Assembly: GCA_015488685.1 (NCBI GenBank)
Contig: WFNH01000071.1
Span: 1 to 43,855, forward strand
DNA from: Marinosulfonomonas sp.
GTDB lineage: Bacteria > Pseudomonadota > Alphaproteobacteria > Rhodobacterales > Rhodobacteraceae
Direction of reading: 5' to 3'
DNA length: 43,855 bases
Part shown: piece after piece, positions 16,666 to 25,648 of the stretch
Layout of the letters: each line of letters starts with the position of its first letter
How positions within the stretch are numbered: position 1 is the first letter of the stretch
The notes under the pieces: model-generated
What the model was told of the DNA's origin: nothing
Database searches by the model: none
What the model saw: the letters and a program-made list of their open reading frames with translations, nothing else
Made by a program: the position numbers and the translations under genes

Positions 16666-17073
16666 ATGCCCGCCATTGTCCCCCCCAAAGACCCGGAATC
16701 AGACCCGCGCGTCAAAGCTGTATTCGACGACATCCGCGCCACGCGTAATTCGGATTTCATCAACAACATCTGGCGCTATCTGGCGTTTGACGCGGATCTG
16801 CTCGAGCGCACATGGGAAGAGGTCAAGGCGGTGATGGCCACCCCGTCCGATCTGGATCCGCTGACCAAGGAGCTGATCTATTTGGCGGTGTCGATCATCA
16901 ACAACTGCGAATACTGCGTCCATTCCCATTCGGCCGCCGCGCGGGCCAAGGGGATGACACCGGCCCAACACGCCGAGGTGCTGAAGATTGTATCACTGGC
17001 TGCCAAAACCAACCATCTGTCAAACGCGATGCAGGTGCCGGTTGATCCTGTGTTTATCGTTGGCGAGGAATAA
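16666..17073 (+). CDS. Carboxymuconolactone decarboxylase/AhpD-like protein
   Basis: 135 aa. I chose the ATG at 16666 over 16648 because AAGGA at 16653-16657 sits 8 bases upstream of it. The core motif NCEYCVHSHSAAARAKGM (near residue 80) holds the CxxC-H arrangement of AhpD-type alkylhydroperoxidases, where the two cysteines cycle between thiol and disulphide. LTKELIYLAVSIIN before it is the usual helix. The protein is probably a cytoplasmic peroxidase-like antioxidant; true decarboxylase activity is unlikely. It is followed 3 bases later by the quinone reductase gene, so the two form an operon with a redox theme. Confidence 0.88.
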   Translation: MPAIVPPKDPESDPRVKAVFDDIRATRNSDFINNIWRYLAFDADLLERTWEEVKAVMATPSDLDPLTKELIYLAVSIINNCEYCVHSHSAAARAKGMTPAQHAEVLKIVSLAAKTNHLSNAMQVPVDPVFIVGEE

Positions 17074-17076
17074 AAG

Positions 17077-18051
17077 ATGCCCATAGCCATTGCCGCCGCC
17101 AAAACAGGCGGCCCCGATGTTTTGCATGAAATCGACCTGCCGACACCAGCGCCCAAGGCGGGGGAGGTGCTGGTGAAACACAATGCCATCGGGGTGAATT
17201 TTATCGACACCTATTTTCGCAGCGGGTTGTACCCGTGGCCGGTGGATAATGATCTGGTGCTGGGCAGCGAAGCCGCCGGCACTGTTGCCGCGCTGGGCGA
17301 GGGGGTGACGGGTTTCGCCGTTGGCGACCGCGTGGCCTATACCATTCCGAACGGCGCCTATGTGTCCGAACGGGTGATCGAGGCGCGGCATCTGGTCAAA
17401 CTGCCCGACGGAGTAAGCGACGAGGTGGCGGCAGCCGCTATGCTAAAGGGGCTGACGGCGCATTATCTGCTGCACCGGTCCTTCAAGGTGGAAAAGGGCC
17501 AGACGGTTCTGTTTCACGCGGCAGCGGGCGGTGTTGGCCTGATCGCGGGGCAATGGCTGGCGGCCAAGGGGGTGACCGCAATCGGCACCGCCGGTGGACC
17601 GGAGAAATGTGCGCTGGCCGCGCAGCATGGATACGCCCACACGATCGACTATAAATCCGAGGATTTTGTCGAGCGGGTCAAAGAGATCACCGGCAGTGAA
17701 GGTGTTCACGCGGTTTATGACAGCATCGGGCATGACACGATTGCCGGGTCCATGAACTGTCTGAAAACCTTTGGCACGCTGGTGAATTTCGGTCAGTCGT
17801 CTGGACCCTATCTGGATTTCAAACTGTCCGATCTGGCGGTTGGCTCTTATACCGTCACCCGCCCCGTGCTGTTCCACTTCACGGCGGATCGTACCTATCT
17901 GGAAAGTGCTGCGGCGGATTTATTTGCAATGATCGAAAATGGCACATTGAAGATCAACGTCAATCAGCGTTACCCTCTGGCCAAAGCTGCCGAGGCGCAT
18001 ATCGCGCTTGAGGGGCGAAAGACAACCGGATCAACCGTTTTGATCCCGTAA
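17077..18051 (+). CDS. qor: NADPH:quinone oxidoreductase, zinc-free MDR family
   Basis: 324 aa, the size of QorA. The substrate-side fold starts at the N-terminus, with GVNFIDTYFRSGLYPWP typical of quinone reductases (the zinc-binding cysteines of alcohol dehydrogenases are missing). The nucleotide-binding motif HAAAGGVGLIAGQWLAAKG (near residue 148) is the AxxGGVG signature for NADPH. It reduces quinones or other electrophilic carbonyls in the cytoplasm. It starts 3 bases after the AhpD-like gene, and ilvE follows after 15 bases. Confidence 0.92.
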   Translation: MPIAIAAAKTGGPDVLHEIDLPTPAPKAGEVLVKHNAIGVNFIDTYFRSGLYPWPVDNDLVLGSEAAGTVAALGEGVTGFAVGDRVAYTIPNGAYVSERVIEARHLVKLPDGVSDEVAAAAMLKGLTAHYLLHRSFKVEKGQTVLFHAAAGGVGLIAGQWLAAKGVTAIGTAGGPEKCALAAQHGYAHTIDYKSEDFVERVKEITGSEGVHAVYDSIGHDTIAGSMNCLKTFGTLVNFGQSSGPYLDFKLSDLAVGSYTVTRPVLFHFTADRTYLESAAADLFAMIENGTLKINVNQRYPLAKAAEAHIALEGRKTTGSTVLIP

Positions 18052-18066
18052 ACAAGGAATAGGAAT

Positions 18067-18924
18067 ATGGCAGTCGGAAGCGTAATCTGGACGTGGTTCA
18101 ATGGAGCATGGCATCAAGGCGATATGCCGGTGATGAATTCCGCCGATCACGGCACATGGTTGGGGTCACTGGTGTTTGACGGCGCACGCAAATTCGAAGG
18201 GCTGGTGCCTGATCTGGAACCGCATTGTCAGCGGGTGAATGATTCGGCCTATGTGATGGGGCTGAAACCGACCCTGAGTGTTGCGGAAATGCAGGCACTG
18301 GTTCTGGAAGGGCTGGACAAGTTCGATGATGACGCAGCGGTCTATATCCGGCCGATGTACTGGTCCAAAGAGGGCGGCAAGGGGGTGGTTATTCCCGATC
18401 CCGAGTCGACCGTATTTTGCCTGTGTCTGGAGCAAATCCCCATGGCTCCGGCGGATGCGGCACAAACCCTGTGCAAAACGCAGTTCACCCGCCCGATGCA
18501 AAGCATGGCACCGGTCAACGCCAAGGCGGCCTGTTTGTATCCGAACAACGGCCGGATGATCCGCGAGGCGCAGGCGCGTGGCTATGACAATGCAATTGTC
18601 GAGGATGCGTTAGGCAATATCGCGGAAACGGCGACGGCAAATATTTTCATGGTCAAGGATGGCGTGGTGAAAACGCCGGTTCCGAATGGAACGTTTTTGA
18701 ACGGGATTACCCGTCAGCGGATTATCGGGCTGTTGCGCGATGCGGGCAAGACGGTCGAGGAATGCACGCTGAAATACGAGGATTTTGAAGGCGCAGACGA
18801 GGTTTTCCTGACCGGCAATATTTCCAAGGTGACGCCGATTGTGAAGATCGAGGATACAGAGTTTGAAATCGGGCCGGTGACGAAACTGGCGCGGGAACTG
18901 TATTGGGAATGGGCCAAGGGGTAA
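18067..18924 (+). CDS. ilvE: Branched-chain amino acid aminotransferase
   Basis: 285 aa, class IV PLP-dependent aminotransferase. It transfers the amino group between glutamate and the 2-oxo acids of leucine, isoleucine and valine. FDGARKFEG near residue 38 is the usual N-terminal motif. NAKAACLYPNNGRMIREAQA contains the PLP-binding lysine (near residue 156). DNAIVEDALGNIAETATANI is the family's glutamate-rich motif, and NGITRQRIIGLLRDAG follows. A D-amino-acid or aminodeoxychorismate activity of the same fold is less likely. It is the third gene of the AhpD-qor-ilvE run, with a possible terminator after it. Confidence 0.9.
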   Translation: MAVGSVIWTWFNGAWHQGDMPVMNSADHGTWLGSLVFDGARKFEGLVPDLEPHCQRVNDSAYVMGLKPTLSVAEMQALVLEGLDKFDDDAAVYIRPMYWSKEGGKGVVIPDPESTVFCLCLEQIPMAPADAAQTLCKTQFTRPMQSMAPVNAKAACLYPNNGRMIREAQARGYDNAIVEDALGNIAETATANIFMVKDGVVKTPVPNGTFLNGITRQRIIGLLRDAGKTVEECTLKYEDFEGADEVFLTGNISKVTPIVKIEDTEFEIGPVTKLARELYWEWAKG

Positions 18925-18940
18925 GCTGCCCCCACCCTAA

Positions 18941-18964
18941 CCCTCCCCCGCGAATGGGGGAGGG
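18941..18964. terminator. GC-rich hairpin between convergent genes
   Basis: CCCTCCCCC (18941-18949) and GGGGGAGGG (18956-18964) form a perfect 9-bp stem around a 6-base loop, between the stop of ilvE and the stop of the convergent cyclase gene. No T run follows on either side, so it may be a dispersed repeat used as a bidirectional block rather than a classical intrinsic terminator. Confidence 0.5.
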
Positions 18965-18976
18965 GCAAGGATTACG

Positions 18977-19795
18977 TTAAACCATCGCGAAAATGCGTGA
19001 GGGGCCGCCGGTGCCGCCACGGTGTTTTGGCGCGCCAACGATCAGGGTTGCGCCCGCTGCGGGCACCTTGTCCAGATTCAGCAGATTTTCGATGCCAAAG
19101 CGTCCCGATGGCAACCATGCATAATGCGTCGCAAAGTCGGCGGATTTACCGAAATCCAGCGACAAGGTATCCACCCCGATCGACATTGCGCCGGTTTCTT
19201 CTATCAGCATCTTTGCAGCATCGACGTGGAAGCCGGGGAAATGTTGTGCCTCGCCATCAAAACCGCGGAATTTGTCGCTTGCAACATGTGCAGCCCAGCC
19301 CGAGTGCATGGCAACACAGGCATTGGCCGGAATTTCGCCATTTGCCGCGATCCATGCCTTGATGTCGTCCGGCGTGACTTGCGCATCCGCGTTATCCGCA
19401 GCACGGGCGGCAATGTCGATGACGCAAAGCGGTGCAACCAGATTGTTGACCGGAATTTCATCAACCGAGGCCCCGTCTGCAGAAAAATGCAACGGCGCGT
19501 CGGTATGGGTTCCTGTGTGTTCGTTGATGGTCAGTACTTTCAGGTTAAACCCGTTGTCGGCAAATTTGAATTTCTGTTCCTCGCTGATCCCCGGTTCGCC
19601 GAAATAGGTCGGGAATTGGGCGTCATAGGTATGTGTCATATCCATTACCGTATTATGCCCCGCCGCCATCGCAGTTGTCCCCGCCATGGATGCGCCAACC
19701 GTAGCCGCCGCGCCTGCGCCGGCCGCTGTTTTGAAAAAGCTGCGGCGCGACAGCATTTTGTCCTTCACCGCGTTCATTACACACAGATCACACAT
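18977..19795 (-). CDS. Tat-exported cyclase-family (kynurenine formamidase-like) metal hydrolase
   Basis: 272 aa from the ATG at 19795, with GGGAGAA as ribosome binding site. The N-terminus has a Cys-rich MCDLCVM start followed by a twin-arginine signal (SRRSFFKTAAGAGAAATVGA), so it is probably exported folded to the periplasm. The metal-binding motif HTGTHTDAPLHF (near residue 97) is diagnostic of the PF04199 cyclase/formamidase family. DTLSLDFGKSADFATHYAWL is the C-terminal motif. The family includes kynurenine formamidases and isatin hydrolases, and the substrate here is unknown. It lies convergent to ilvE. Confidence 0.85.
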   Translation of the reverse strand: MCDLCVMNAVKDKMLSRRSFFKTAAGAGAAATVGASMAGTTAMAAGHNTVMDMTHTYDAQFPTYFGEPGISEEQKFKFADNGFNLKVLTINEHTGTHTDAPLHFSADGASVDEIPVNNLVAPLCVIDIAARAADNADAQVTPDDIKAWIAANGEIPANACVAMHSGWAAHVASDKFRGFDGEAQHFPGFHVDAAKMLIEETGAMSIGVDTLSLDFGKSADFATHYAWLPSGRFGIENLLNLDKVPAAGATLIVGAPKHRGGTGGPSRIFAMV

Positions 19796-19894
19796 GATAT
19801 TCTCCCTGTTCTGATTGCTGTTTCCCTTGGGTAAGCATACTGGGAAAACCCACGGTTGTGGGAAAATTCTGATCAGGGATGGAATTTGTGCGAA

Positions 19895-21133
19895 TTATGC
19901 CGGTGCGAATGTCAGGGTTACGGGGCCGGTGATTGCAGATTGGTCCAATTCGCTGATTGGCAACAATATACGGCGTTCCTTGCGGCTGTTTACGGGCCAT
20001 TGCCCGACAACTTTGTCCCCGCTGGTAGCAATTATATGGCCTTTGGCCATATCGTTCAGACGCAATTGCAGGGTATACATACCGCCGGAAGTTTTAAGGT
20101 TCAGGCGCTGGGGCATGACGTATTTCAACACAGGCCCTTCCACGGAAACAGGGACCGTTTCAACACCTTCCGGCAATTTCCCGGCCAGATCATCTGCCAC
20201 ACGCGCGCCGGTCAGGCGGCCTTCGTTCCAGCTCCAGCCTGCCGTTTCCACCGGTCGCAGCAGGTTGCCTGCTGCGAAATAGGCAGGATCTGTGCAACGC
20301 CCGAACTGATCCACCACGGGGCCACCAGTTGCGGGATCAACTTCCAGATGCCCCATGCGGCCAAGGGTGGATTCCGGTGTGAACATGCCGGACAGGATCA
20401 CCCCGTCACAGTCGATATGCCTGTGGGTGCCATCGGCATCCTGAACCTCAAGACTGGAAACGGTTTTGTCGCCGTGAATTGCCACGGGCCGGGTGTTCAG
20501 ATGCAGCGGCACGCCTTTCAGGCGCGGATACAGGGTAAAGGGCCAGCGGGCGGTCGGGCGCGGGTCTGGTTCTACCATTGCAACGGGCCGGATACCGGCA
20601 TGGGCGCAGGTGGAAACGGCTGAAATGGCGACCAGTTCGGTGCCGACAATCACGGGGCGTTTGAACGGGCGCATATGTTTTAGAAACACCATTGATTGCA
20701 GCGCGCCGGTGTTCACCACGCCTTGCAACCGCATCCCGCCCAGCAAACGGGCGGATCGCGGGGTTTCGCGCACACCGGTGGCATAGATCACGCGGCGGGC
20801 ATTGACCACCTGTTGCCCCTCGGGAACCGCCAACAGCAGTTCGCCTCCGGGGCGGGCCTGAACCACGGTGGTCAGACAGTGGATTTCTACACCGATGGCA
20901 AGGGCGGTTTGCACCAGTTTGCGGGCGTAGGCGGGGCCGGTATAGATGCGTTTGAATTCCCGCGCGCCAAACGGCGGATGGCCGCAATGGCGGGGGATGC
21001 CGCCGGCTTTGGCCTCGCGCTCCAGCACAACCACGCGGGTCACACCTGCGGCCTTTAATGTGGTAGCCGCCGCCAGACCAGAGGGGCCACCGCCAATGAT
21101 GGCAACGTCAATCGGGGTGGTCAGGTCAATCAT
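19895..21133 (-). CDS. FAD/NAD(P)-dependent oxidoreductase (GlpB-like partner)
   Basis: 412 aa from the ATG at 21133, which overlaps the stop of the GlpA-like gene by 4 bases; the longer frame upstream runs through that gene and is not real. The FAD-binding motif is DVAIIGGGPSGLAAATTLKA at the N-terminus. GGIPRHCGHPPFG with the CGHPPFG motif, and VIYATGVRETPRSARLLGG, are typical of the flavoproteins paired with anaerobic-type glycerol-3-phosphate or amine dehydrogenases. A second Rossmann GxG (VIVGTELVAISAV) is partly degenerate. It should form a complex with the neighbouring oxidoreductase. The substrate is unproven. Confidence 0.8.
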   Translation of the reverse strand: MIDLTTPIDVAIIGGGPSGLAAATTLKAAGVTRVVVLEREAKAGGIPRHCGHPPFGAREFKRIYTGPAYARKLVQTALAIGVEIHCLTTVVQARPGGELLLAVPEGQQVVNARRVIYATGVRETPRSARLLGGMRLQGVVNTGALQSMVFLKHMRPFKRPVIVGTELVAISAVSTCAHAGIRPVAMVEPDPRPTARWPFTLYPRLKGVPLHLNTRPVAIHGDKTVSSLEVQDADGTHRHIDCDGVILSGMFTPESTLGRMGHLEVDPATGGPVVDQFGRCTDPAYFAAGNLLRPVETAGWSWNEGRLTGARVADDLAGKLPEGVETVPVSVEGPVLKYVMPQRLNLKTSGGMYTLQLRLNDMAKGHIIATSGDKVVGQWPVNSRKERRILLPISELDQSAITGPVTLTFAPA

Positions 21134-22521
21134 TTGTCTACCCCCTCGGCCATCGGGATCACGAATTGCCCTTCGGTCAGTTCCGCCAGACGGGCCGAGC
21201 AGAAGAACCCCTGACAACGCCCCATCGTCACCCGCGTTTGCCGTTTCAACCCGGCCAGCGATTTCGCGGCCAGTGGTCCACTTAGTGCCGCCTCGATTTC
21301 GCGACGTGTGACCAATTCGCAGTGACATACGATTTCGCCGTGGTCCTTTTCTTTCCAGTCACGATTGGCAATATCGGTCAGCACGCGGGCGGTCGGGATT
21401 GCCGGATCGGTCAGGGCTGTATGATCAGCCCCCATGTCACGATACAGGCCGAAAGCGTACTGTGCGATGCCCAGTGCCCCGCTAAGGCCGGTCGAGCGGA
21501 TGCCGCCCACCGTGATCCAGTTGTTCGCCGCATCGGCGCTGATCTGGTAGTCCTTGAATTCCGTTGCTGGCCGCAGCCCCGCGTAGGTGGCCGTTACCGG
21601 CATACCCTTTAGCGCGGGCACGATTGCCTCGCCTGCCGCCATCAGGCTTTGCAGGGTTTCGGTGTCGATCGAGGAATCCGTGCGGCTTTGCTGATCCCCG
21701 GCGGTGGGGCCAACCGCCAGATTGCCGAACACGGTGCGAAACAGCACGATGCCCTTGGTACGGGCGGTAGGAACCGGCAGGATAACCGAATTGGCAAGGT
21801 GACTGGCGGCTTTGTCGTAAACCACAAACTGGCCTTTGCGCGGGGTGATGGTGAACGGCGCTTGTCCGAACACGGAACTATTAACCAGATCACCGTATAG
21901 ACCCGCGCAATTGACCACATGGTTTGCCCGCACCAGCCCTTGCGTGGTTTCCAGCTTCCATTCGCTGCCGTCAAACCGCCCGCCTGTGACTTCGCAGGAC
22001 AGCATCACTTCGCCGCCATTCATCAAGGATTGCTGCAAATAGGCATAGGGCGAGGACCACGGGTCAATCAGGCTCTCGCGCGGGACCGCGATGGCGGCAA
22101 GGGCGCGGTCGGACAGGTTTGGCTCGACCTTGCGCAATTCCTCGCCGGTGATCAGGCGGGTGTCCATGACGTTGTTATCAACGGCCTGTTGCTGGATCTG
22201 CTCCAGCTTGGCGACTTCTTCCTCGCTCCAGGCCACGACATGGGCACCGCATTCATCCAGTGTCAGGCCAAAGTCGCGGTATATCCGGCGGTATTCCTCG
22301 TGACCGGCCTGCACGCAGCCAACCTCGATCGAGCCAACGGGCGCATCGAACCCCGTGTGCAGGATGGCACTGTTGGCTTTGCTGGCACCATCCAAAATGT
22401 CGGTGGCCTTTTCCAGCAGAACCACCCGCGCCCCTTCCAGTGTGAACCGCCGCGCCATGGCGCAACCAACGATACCGGCACCGATAATGGCGACGTCATA
22501 AGGAGAGGAAGATGTGTTCAT
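21130..22521 (-). CDS. GlpA/GlpO-like FAD-dependent dehydrogenase with C-terminal [2Fe-2S] domain
   Basis: 463 aa. An N-terminal DAO fold with FAD motif YDVAIIGAGIVGCAMARRF is followed by ATDILDGASKANSAILHTGF, typical of GlpA and 2-hydroxyglutarate oxidases. The C-terminus carries a BFD-like [2Fe-2S] domain with cysteines near residues 399, 401, 436 and 441 (CHC and CQGFFC). This combination is that of anaerobic glycerol-3-phosphate dehydrogenase GlpA. Glycerol-3-phosphate is the best guess given the divergent DeoR/GlpR-like regulator, but no GlpC membrane anchor or glycerol gene is nearby. It overlaps the next flavoprotein gene, suggesting a complex. Confidence 0.85.
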   Translation of the reverse strand: MNTSSSPYDVAIIGAGIVGCAMARRFTLEGARVVLLEKATDILDGASKANSAILHTGFDAPVGSIEVGCVQAGHEEYRRIYRDFGLTLDECGAHVVAWSEEEVAKLEQIQQQAVDNNVMDTRLITGEELRKVEPNLSDRALAAIAVPRESLIDPWSSPYAYLQQSLMNGGEVMLSCEVTGGRFDGSEWKLETTQGLVRANHVVNCAGLYGDLVNSSVFGQAPFTITPRKGQFVVYDKAASHLANSVILPVPTARTKGIVLFRTVFGNLAVGPTAGDQQSRTDSSIDTETLQSLMAAGEAIVPALKGMPVTATYAGLRPATEFKDYQISADAANNWITVGGIRSTGLSGALGIAQYAFGLYRDMGADHTALTDPAIPTARVLTDIANRDWKEKDHGEIVCHCELVTRREIEAALSGPLAAKSLAGLKRQTRVTMGRCQGFFCSARLAELTEGQFVIPMAEGVDK

Positions 22522-22551
22522 AGGGAATCGGGTTCTTGCGGTTAGGGTTGC

Positions 22552-22592
22552 TTTTGACTATTCAGTAATTAGAAATGCCCGAACAGTCAAAA
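22552..22592. promoter_or_regulatory. Inverted repeat in the divergent glpA-like/deoR promoter region
   Basis: TTTTGACT (22552-22559) and AGTCAAAA (22585-22592) form a perfect 8-bp inverted repeat 25 bases apart, between the two divergent starts. Promoter and operator space is only 78 bases, so a regulator bound here would affect both genes. It may be the site for the adjacent DeoR-type protein, though it does not look like the E. coli GlpR consensus. Confidence 0.4.
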
Positions 22593-22599
22593 TAAAAGT

Positions 22600-23376
22600 A
22601 TGACCATGAAAGTCCAGAACCGTCAGTCCCGTATCCTTGCCGAGGTCCGCAGCCATGAAAAGGCGACGGTGGAATATCTGGCCGATCTGCTTGAGGCGTC
22701 GCGTGAAACCATCCGGCGCGATCTGACCGATCTGGAGCGGCAGGGAAAAATCAGCAAATTCCACGGCGGGGCGATGTTGCCGCGCCTGTTCGGGGAAAGC
22801 GGGTTGCAGCAGCGGATGACCGAGAATGTCGAAGCCAAGTTGTGCATCGCCAGAACGGCGGCCGCGCTGTTTCATGCGGGCGAAACCCTGTTTGTCGATA
22901 CCGGTTCAACCACCCAGTATTTTGCGGAGCAGATAGCGCAGGTGCGCGGGGCGAATATCATTACCAATTCCACCGATGTGGCGGCGGCGATTTCGGCTGG
23001 TGGGCAATCCGGGGCCTATCTGCTGGGCGGGCAGTTCAGTTCCGACAACAGGCAGACGGTCGGCGCTCTTACGATTGAGCAGATCAACGGATTTCACGCC
23101 CATCATGCGGTTCTAACGGTCGGGGGGCTGGGCGTAGATACTGGTGTGGCCGATTACAATCTGGAAGAATCGCAAGTGGCCAAGGCGATGATCGCGCGGG
23201 CCGGTTCGGTGACTGTTCTGGCAGATCACAGCAAATTCGGTGCGCTGGCCTCTTTCGGGGTGTGTTCGCTAGACAGAATTAATCGTCTGGTCTGCGATAC
23301 GACCCCGCCCGCTGATCTGGCGCGGGCGCTTGGGGTTGCGGGGGTTGAGGTTGTGATTGCAGGGCAAGGCGAATAG
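22600..23376 (+). CDS. DeoR/GlpR-family transcription regulator
   Basis: 258 aa. The N-terminal winged helix (residues about 5-60) has the family signature VEYLADLLEASRETIRRDLT and DLERQGKISKFHGGAM. The C-terminal sugar-phosphate-sensing domain contains DTGSTTQYFAEQI, TNSTDVAAAI and, near the end, VLADHSKFG (DHSKFG is diagnostic of the DeoR C-terminal sensor). It probably represses the divergent flavoprotein pair until a sugar phosphate such as glycerol-3-phosphate is present (inference). The start could be 22600 or 22606, and no strong binding site decides it. Confidence 0.9.
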   Translation: MTMKVQNRQSRILAEVRSHEKATVEYLADLLEASRETIRRDLTDLERQGKISKFHGGAMLPRLFGESGLQQRMTENVEAKLCIARTAAALFHAGETLFVDTGSTTQYFAEQIAQVRGANIITNSTDVAAAISAGGQSGAYLLGGQFSSDNRQTVGALTIEQINGFHAHHAVLTVGGLGVDTGVADYNLEESQVAKAMIARAGSVTVLADHSKFGALASFGVCSLDRINRLVCDTTPPADLARALGVAGVEVVIAGQGE

Positions 23377-23427
23377 CCGACTTATCGGCAAGAACAGGGG
23401 TGAAAATAGCCTGTTAGGATTCACACC

Positions 23428-23456
23428 TTGAAAAACCTCTGGTTTGCGCGTATCTG
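23428..23456 (+). promoter_or_regulatory. Possible sigma-70 promoter of secE-nusG
   Basis: TTGAAA at 23428-23433 and TATCTG at 23451-23456 are 17 bases apart, 32 bases before the secE start. The match to the consensus is moderate. A short hairpin (GCCGA/TCGGC) just after the regulator stop lies upstream. Confidence 0.35.
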
Positions 23457-23487
23457 CAACCAGATCAATTCAAAGGCAGGCAGCTCG

Positions 23488-23697
23488 ATGGCTAAACCTA
23501 AACAAATCCCCAATCCTATCCAGTTTTTCCAGCAGGTCCGTTCGGAGATTGCCAAAGTTGTATGGCCAACCCGCCGCGAAGTGATGCTGACAACCATCAT
23601 GGTTTTCATCATGGCGGGGCTGACAGCTATTTTCTTTTCGATCGTTGATCTGACAATCCGTTCGGCACTGACAGCGGTTCTGGGGATGTTCGGTTAA
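23488..23697 (+). CDS. secE: Protein translocase subunit SecE
   Basis: 69 aa from the ATG at 23488; a longer frame from 23428 would add 20 non-homologous residues. SecE is an inner-membrane subunit of the SecYEG channel. The motif NPIQFFQQVRSEIAKVVWPT followed by RREVMLTTIMVFIM is the conserved amphipathic helix (with EIAKVVWPTR), and one transmembrane helix, about residues 33-55, follows. The short single-helix form is usual in Alphaproteobacteria. nusG follows after 186 bases. Confidence 0.95.
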   Translation: MAKPKQIPNPIQFFQQVRSEIAKVVWPTRREVMLTTIMVFIMAGLTAIFFSIVDLTIRSALTAVLGMFG

Positions 23698-23883
23698 TAA
23701 AAACTGCCGTCCACACTCTTGAAAAGGCTGGGTTTCAGTTGTAGAGCGGGCGGCACCACAATGACAGGCGTGCAGCGATTCGGGTTGCGCGCTGTTTTTT
23801 GTTTTGGATGTAGGCGGTCTAACCGTCTGAAATATTTGGAATTTACCGCGTCTCGGCGCGGCTGGCACAAGGGCTAAGGCAAG

Positions 23884-24417
23884 ATGGCGAAGCGGTGGTA
23901 TTCGGTTAGCGTTCTCTCGAATTACGAGAAAAAGATTGCCGAGCAGGTAAAAACTGCTGCGATTGAAGCAGGCCTTGAAGATGAAATCGAAGAAGTTCTG
24001 GTGCCCACCGAAGAGGTGATCGAGGTGCGTCGCGGCAAGAAGGTTACGACCGAACGCCGCTTTATGCCCGGTTACATTCTGGTGCGGATGGAAATGTCGG
24101 ATCAGGGCTATCATCTGATCAACTCGATCAACCGCGTTACCGGTTTTCTGGGCCCGCAAGGCAAACCGATGCCGATGCGGGATGCCGAAGTTAACGCGCT
24201 GTTGAACCGTGTCGAGGAAACGGCCGAATCACCACGCACGCTAATCTTTTTCGAAATTGGCGAAAAAGTTGCGGTTACCGATGGCCCATTCGAAGGTTTC
24301 GATGGCATGGTCGAAGAGGTGGATCAGGACAACCAGCGCCTGAAGGTGACTGTATCGATCTTTGGCCGGGAAACGCCGGTCGAACTGGAATTCACGCAGG
24401 TCAAAAAAGAGACCTAG
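23884..24417 (+). CDS. nusG: Transcription antitermination/elongation factor NusG
   Basis: 177 aa. The N-terminal NGN domain starts MAKRWYSVSVLSNYEKKIAE, with FMPGYILVRMEM typical of the RNA polymerase contact. The C-terminal KOW domain (residues about 125-175) has FFEIGEKVAVTDGPFEGFDG and VEEVDQDNQRLKVTVSIFGR. It binds the polymerase clamp and, through KOW, Rho or S10. The intergenic region from secE (186 bases) has no gene, so a separate promoter is possible. rplK follows after 104 bases. Confidence 0.97.
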   Translation: MAKRWYSVSVLSNYEKKIAEQVKTAAIEAGLEDEIEEVLVPTEEVIEVRRGKKVTTERRFMPGYILVRMEMSDQGYHLINSINRVTGFLGPQGKPMPMRDAEVNALLNRVEETAESPRTLIFFEIGEKVAVTDGPFEGFDGMVEEVDQDNQRLKVTVSIFGRETPVELEFTQVKKET

Positions 24418-24521
24418 CAAGAAGCATGTGGGAGGAACGGTGGGCGCGCCCATCAAACCGGACCACGCAACCCTAACCCCTGCCGACGCGTTGGTGGGAA
24501 TGTTGAAATAGGAGAAGCCTA

Positions 24522-24947
24522 ATGGCTAAAAAACTGGCTGGCACAATGAAGCTGCAAGTGCCTGCAGGTCAAGCAAACCCGTCCCCCCCCGTGGGTCCGG
24601 CGCTTGGTCAGCGCGGCATTAACATTATGGAATTCTGTAAGGCGTTCAATGCCAAGACGCAGGATCTGGAGCCGGGCGCACCTTGCCCGACTGTGATCAC
24701 ATATTATCAGGACAAGTCGTTCAGCATGGACATCAAGACGCCGCCTGCGTCTTATTTCCTGCGTAAAGCTGCGAAACTGAAGTCCGGTGCAAGCCTGCCT
24801 GGTCGCGAAACCGTGGCAACTGTTTCGGTCGCTCAGGTGAAAGAAATCGCCGAAGCGAAAATGAAAGACCTGAACGCGAACGATATCGAAGCTGCGATCA
24901 AAATCATCATGGGCTCGGCGCGGTCCATGGGCATCGAGGTGAAATAA
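24522..24947 (+). CDS. rplK: 50S ribosomal protein L11
   Basis: 141 aa, the exact usual length. [20 protein letters not shown] with [20 protein letters not shown] is the L11 N-terminal domain; the C-terminal RNA-binding domain ends near [14 protein letters not shown]11 binds 23S rRNA in the GTPase-associated centre. It lies 2 bases before rplA, in the classical L11-L1 operon. A GGAG site precedes the ATG. Confidence 0.98.
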   Translation: MAKKLAGTMKLQVPAGQANPSPPVGPALGQRGINIMEFCKAFNAKTQDLEPGAPCPTVITYYQDKSFSMDIKTPPASYFLRKAAKLKSGASLPGRETVATVSVAQVKEIAEAKMKDLNANDIEAAIKIIMGSARSMGIEVK

Positions 24948-24949
24948 TC

Positions 24950-25648
24950 ATGGCTAAACTTGGAAAACGTATCAAGGCAGCCCGTGAGGCATTCGCCGGT
25001 AAAGAAAACCTGAGTGTTGAAGAAGCCGTTGCACTGGTGAAAGCCAACGCAACTGCGAAATTCGACGAAACGGTCGAAATTGCAATGAACCTGGGTGTTG
25101 ACCCGCGTCACGCCGACCAGATGGTTCGCGGCGTTGTCGGTCTGCCGAACGGCACAGGGAAAACGGTTCGTGTAGCTGTATTTGCCCGTGACGCCAAAGC
25201 AGAAGAAGCCACCAAAGCCGGTGCCGACATCGTTGGTGCCGAGGATCTGATGGAAACTGTACAGAGCGGCAAGATCGAATTCGATCGCTGCATCGCGACC
25301 CCCGACATGATGCCGATCGTTGGCCGTCTGGGTAAGGTGCTTGGCCCGCGCAACCTGATGCCGAACCCTAAAGTGGGTACGGTCACCATGGATGTCGAGG
25401 CCGCTGTCAAAGCTGCCAAAGGCGGTGAAGTGCAGTTCAAAGCGGAAAAAGAAGGCGTTGTTCACGCCGGTGTTGGCAAAGCGTCCTTTGACGAAGCCAA
25501 ACTGGTTGAAAACGTGCGCGCCTTTATTGACGCTGTGCAAAAAGCCCGCCCGTCGGGTGTAAAGGGTTCGTACATGAAGAAGATCGTGTTGAGCTCGACA
25601 ATGGGCCCTGGCGTGTCGGTAAATATCGACAACGCGACCGGCAACTAG
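24950..25648 (+). CDS. rplA: 50S ribosomal protein L1
   Basis: 232 aa. The L1 pattern is [20 protein letters not shown] at the start, [20 protein letters not shown] and the central [20 protein letters not shown] (near residue 123-142). L1 forms the mobile stalk that helps release tRNA from the E site and usually acts as a translational repressor of its own rplKA mRNA. It is followed by a stable hairpin (25656-25673) and the L10 leader. Confidence 0.98.
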   Translation: MAKLGKRIKAAREAFAGKENLSVEEAVALVKANATAKFDETVEIAMNLGVDPRHADQMVRGVVGLPNGTGKTVRVAVFARDAKAEEATKAGADIVGAEDLMETVQSGKIEFDRCIATPDMMPIVGRLGKVLGPRNLMPNPKVGTVTMDVEAAVKAAKGGEVQFKAEKEGVVHAGVGKASFDEAKLVENVRAFIDAVQKARPSGVKGSYMKKIVLSSTMGPGVSVNIDNATGN

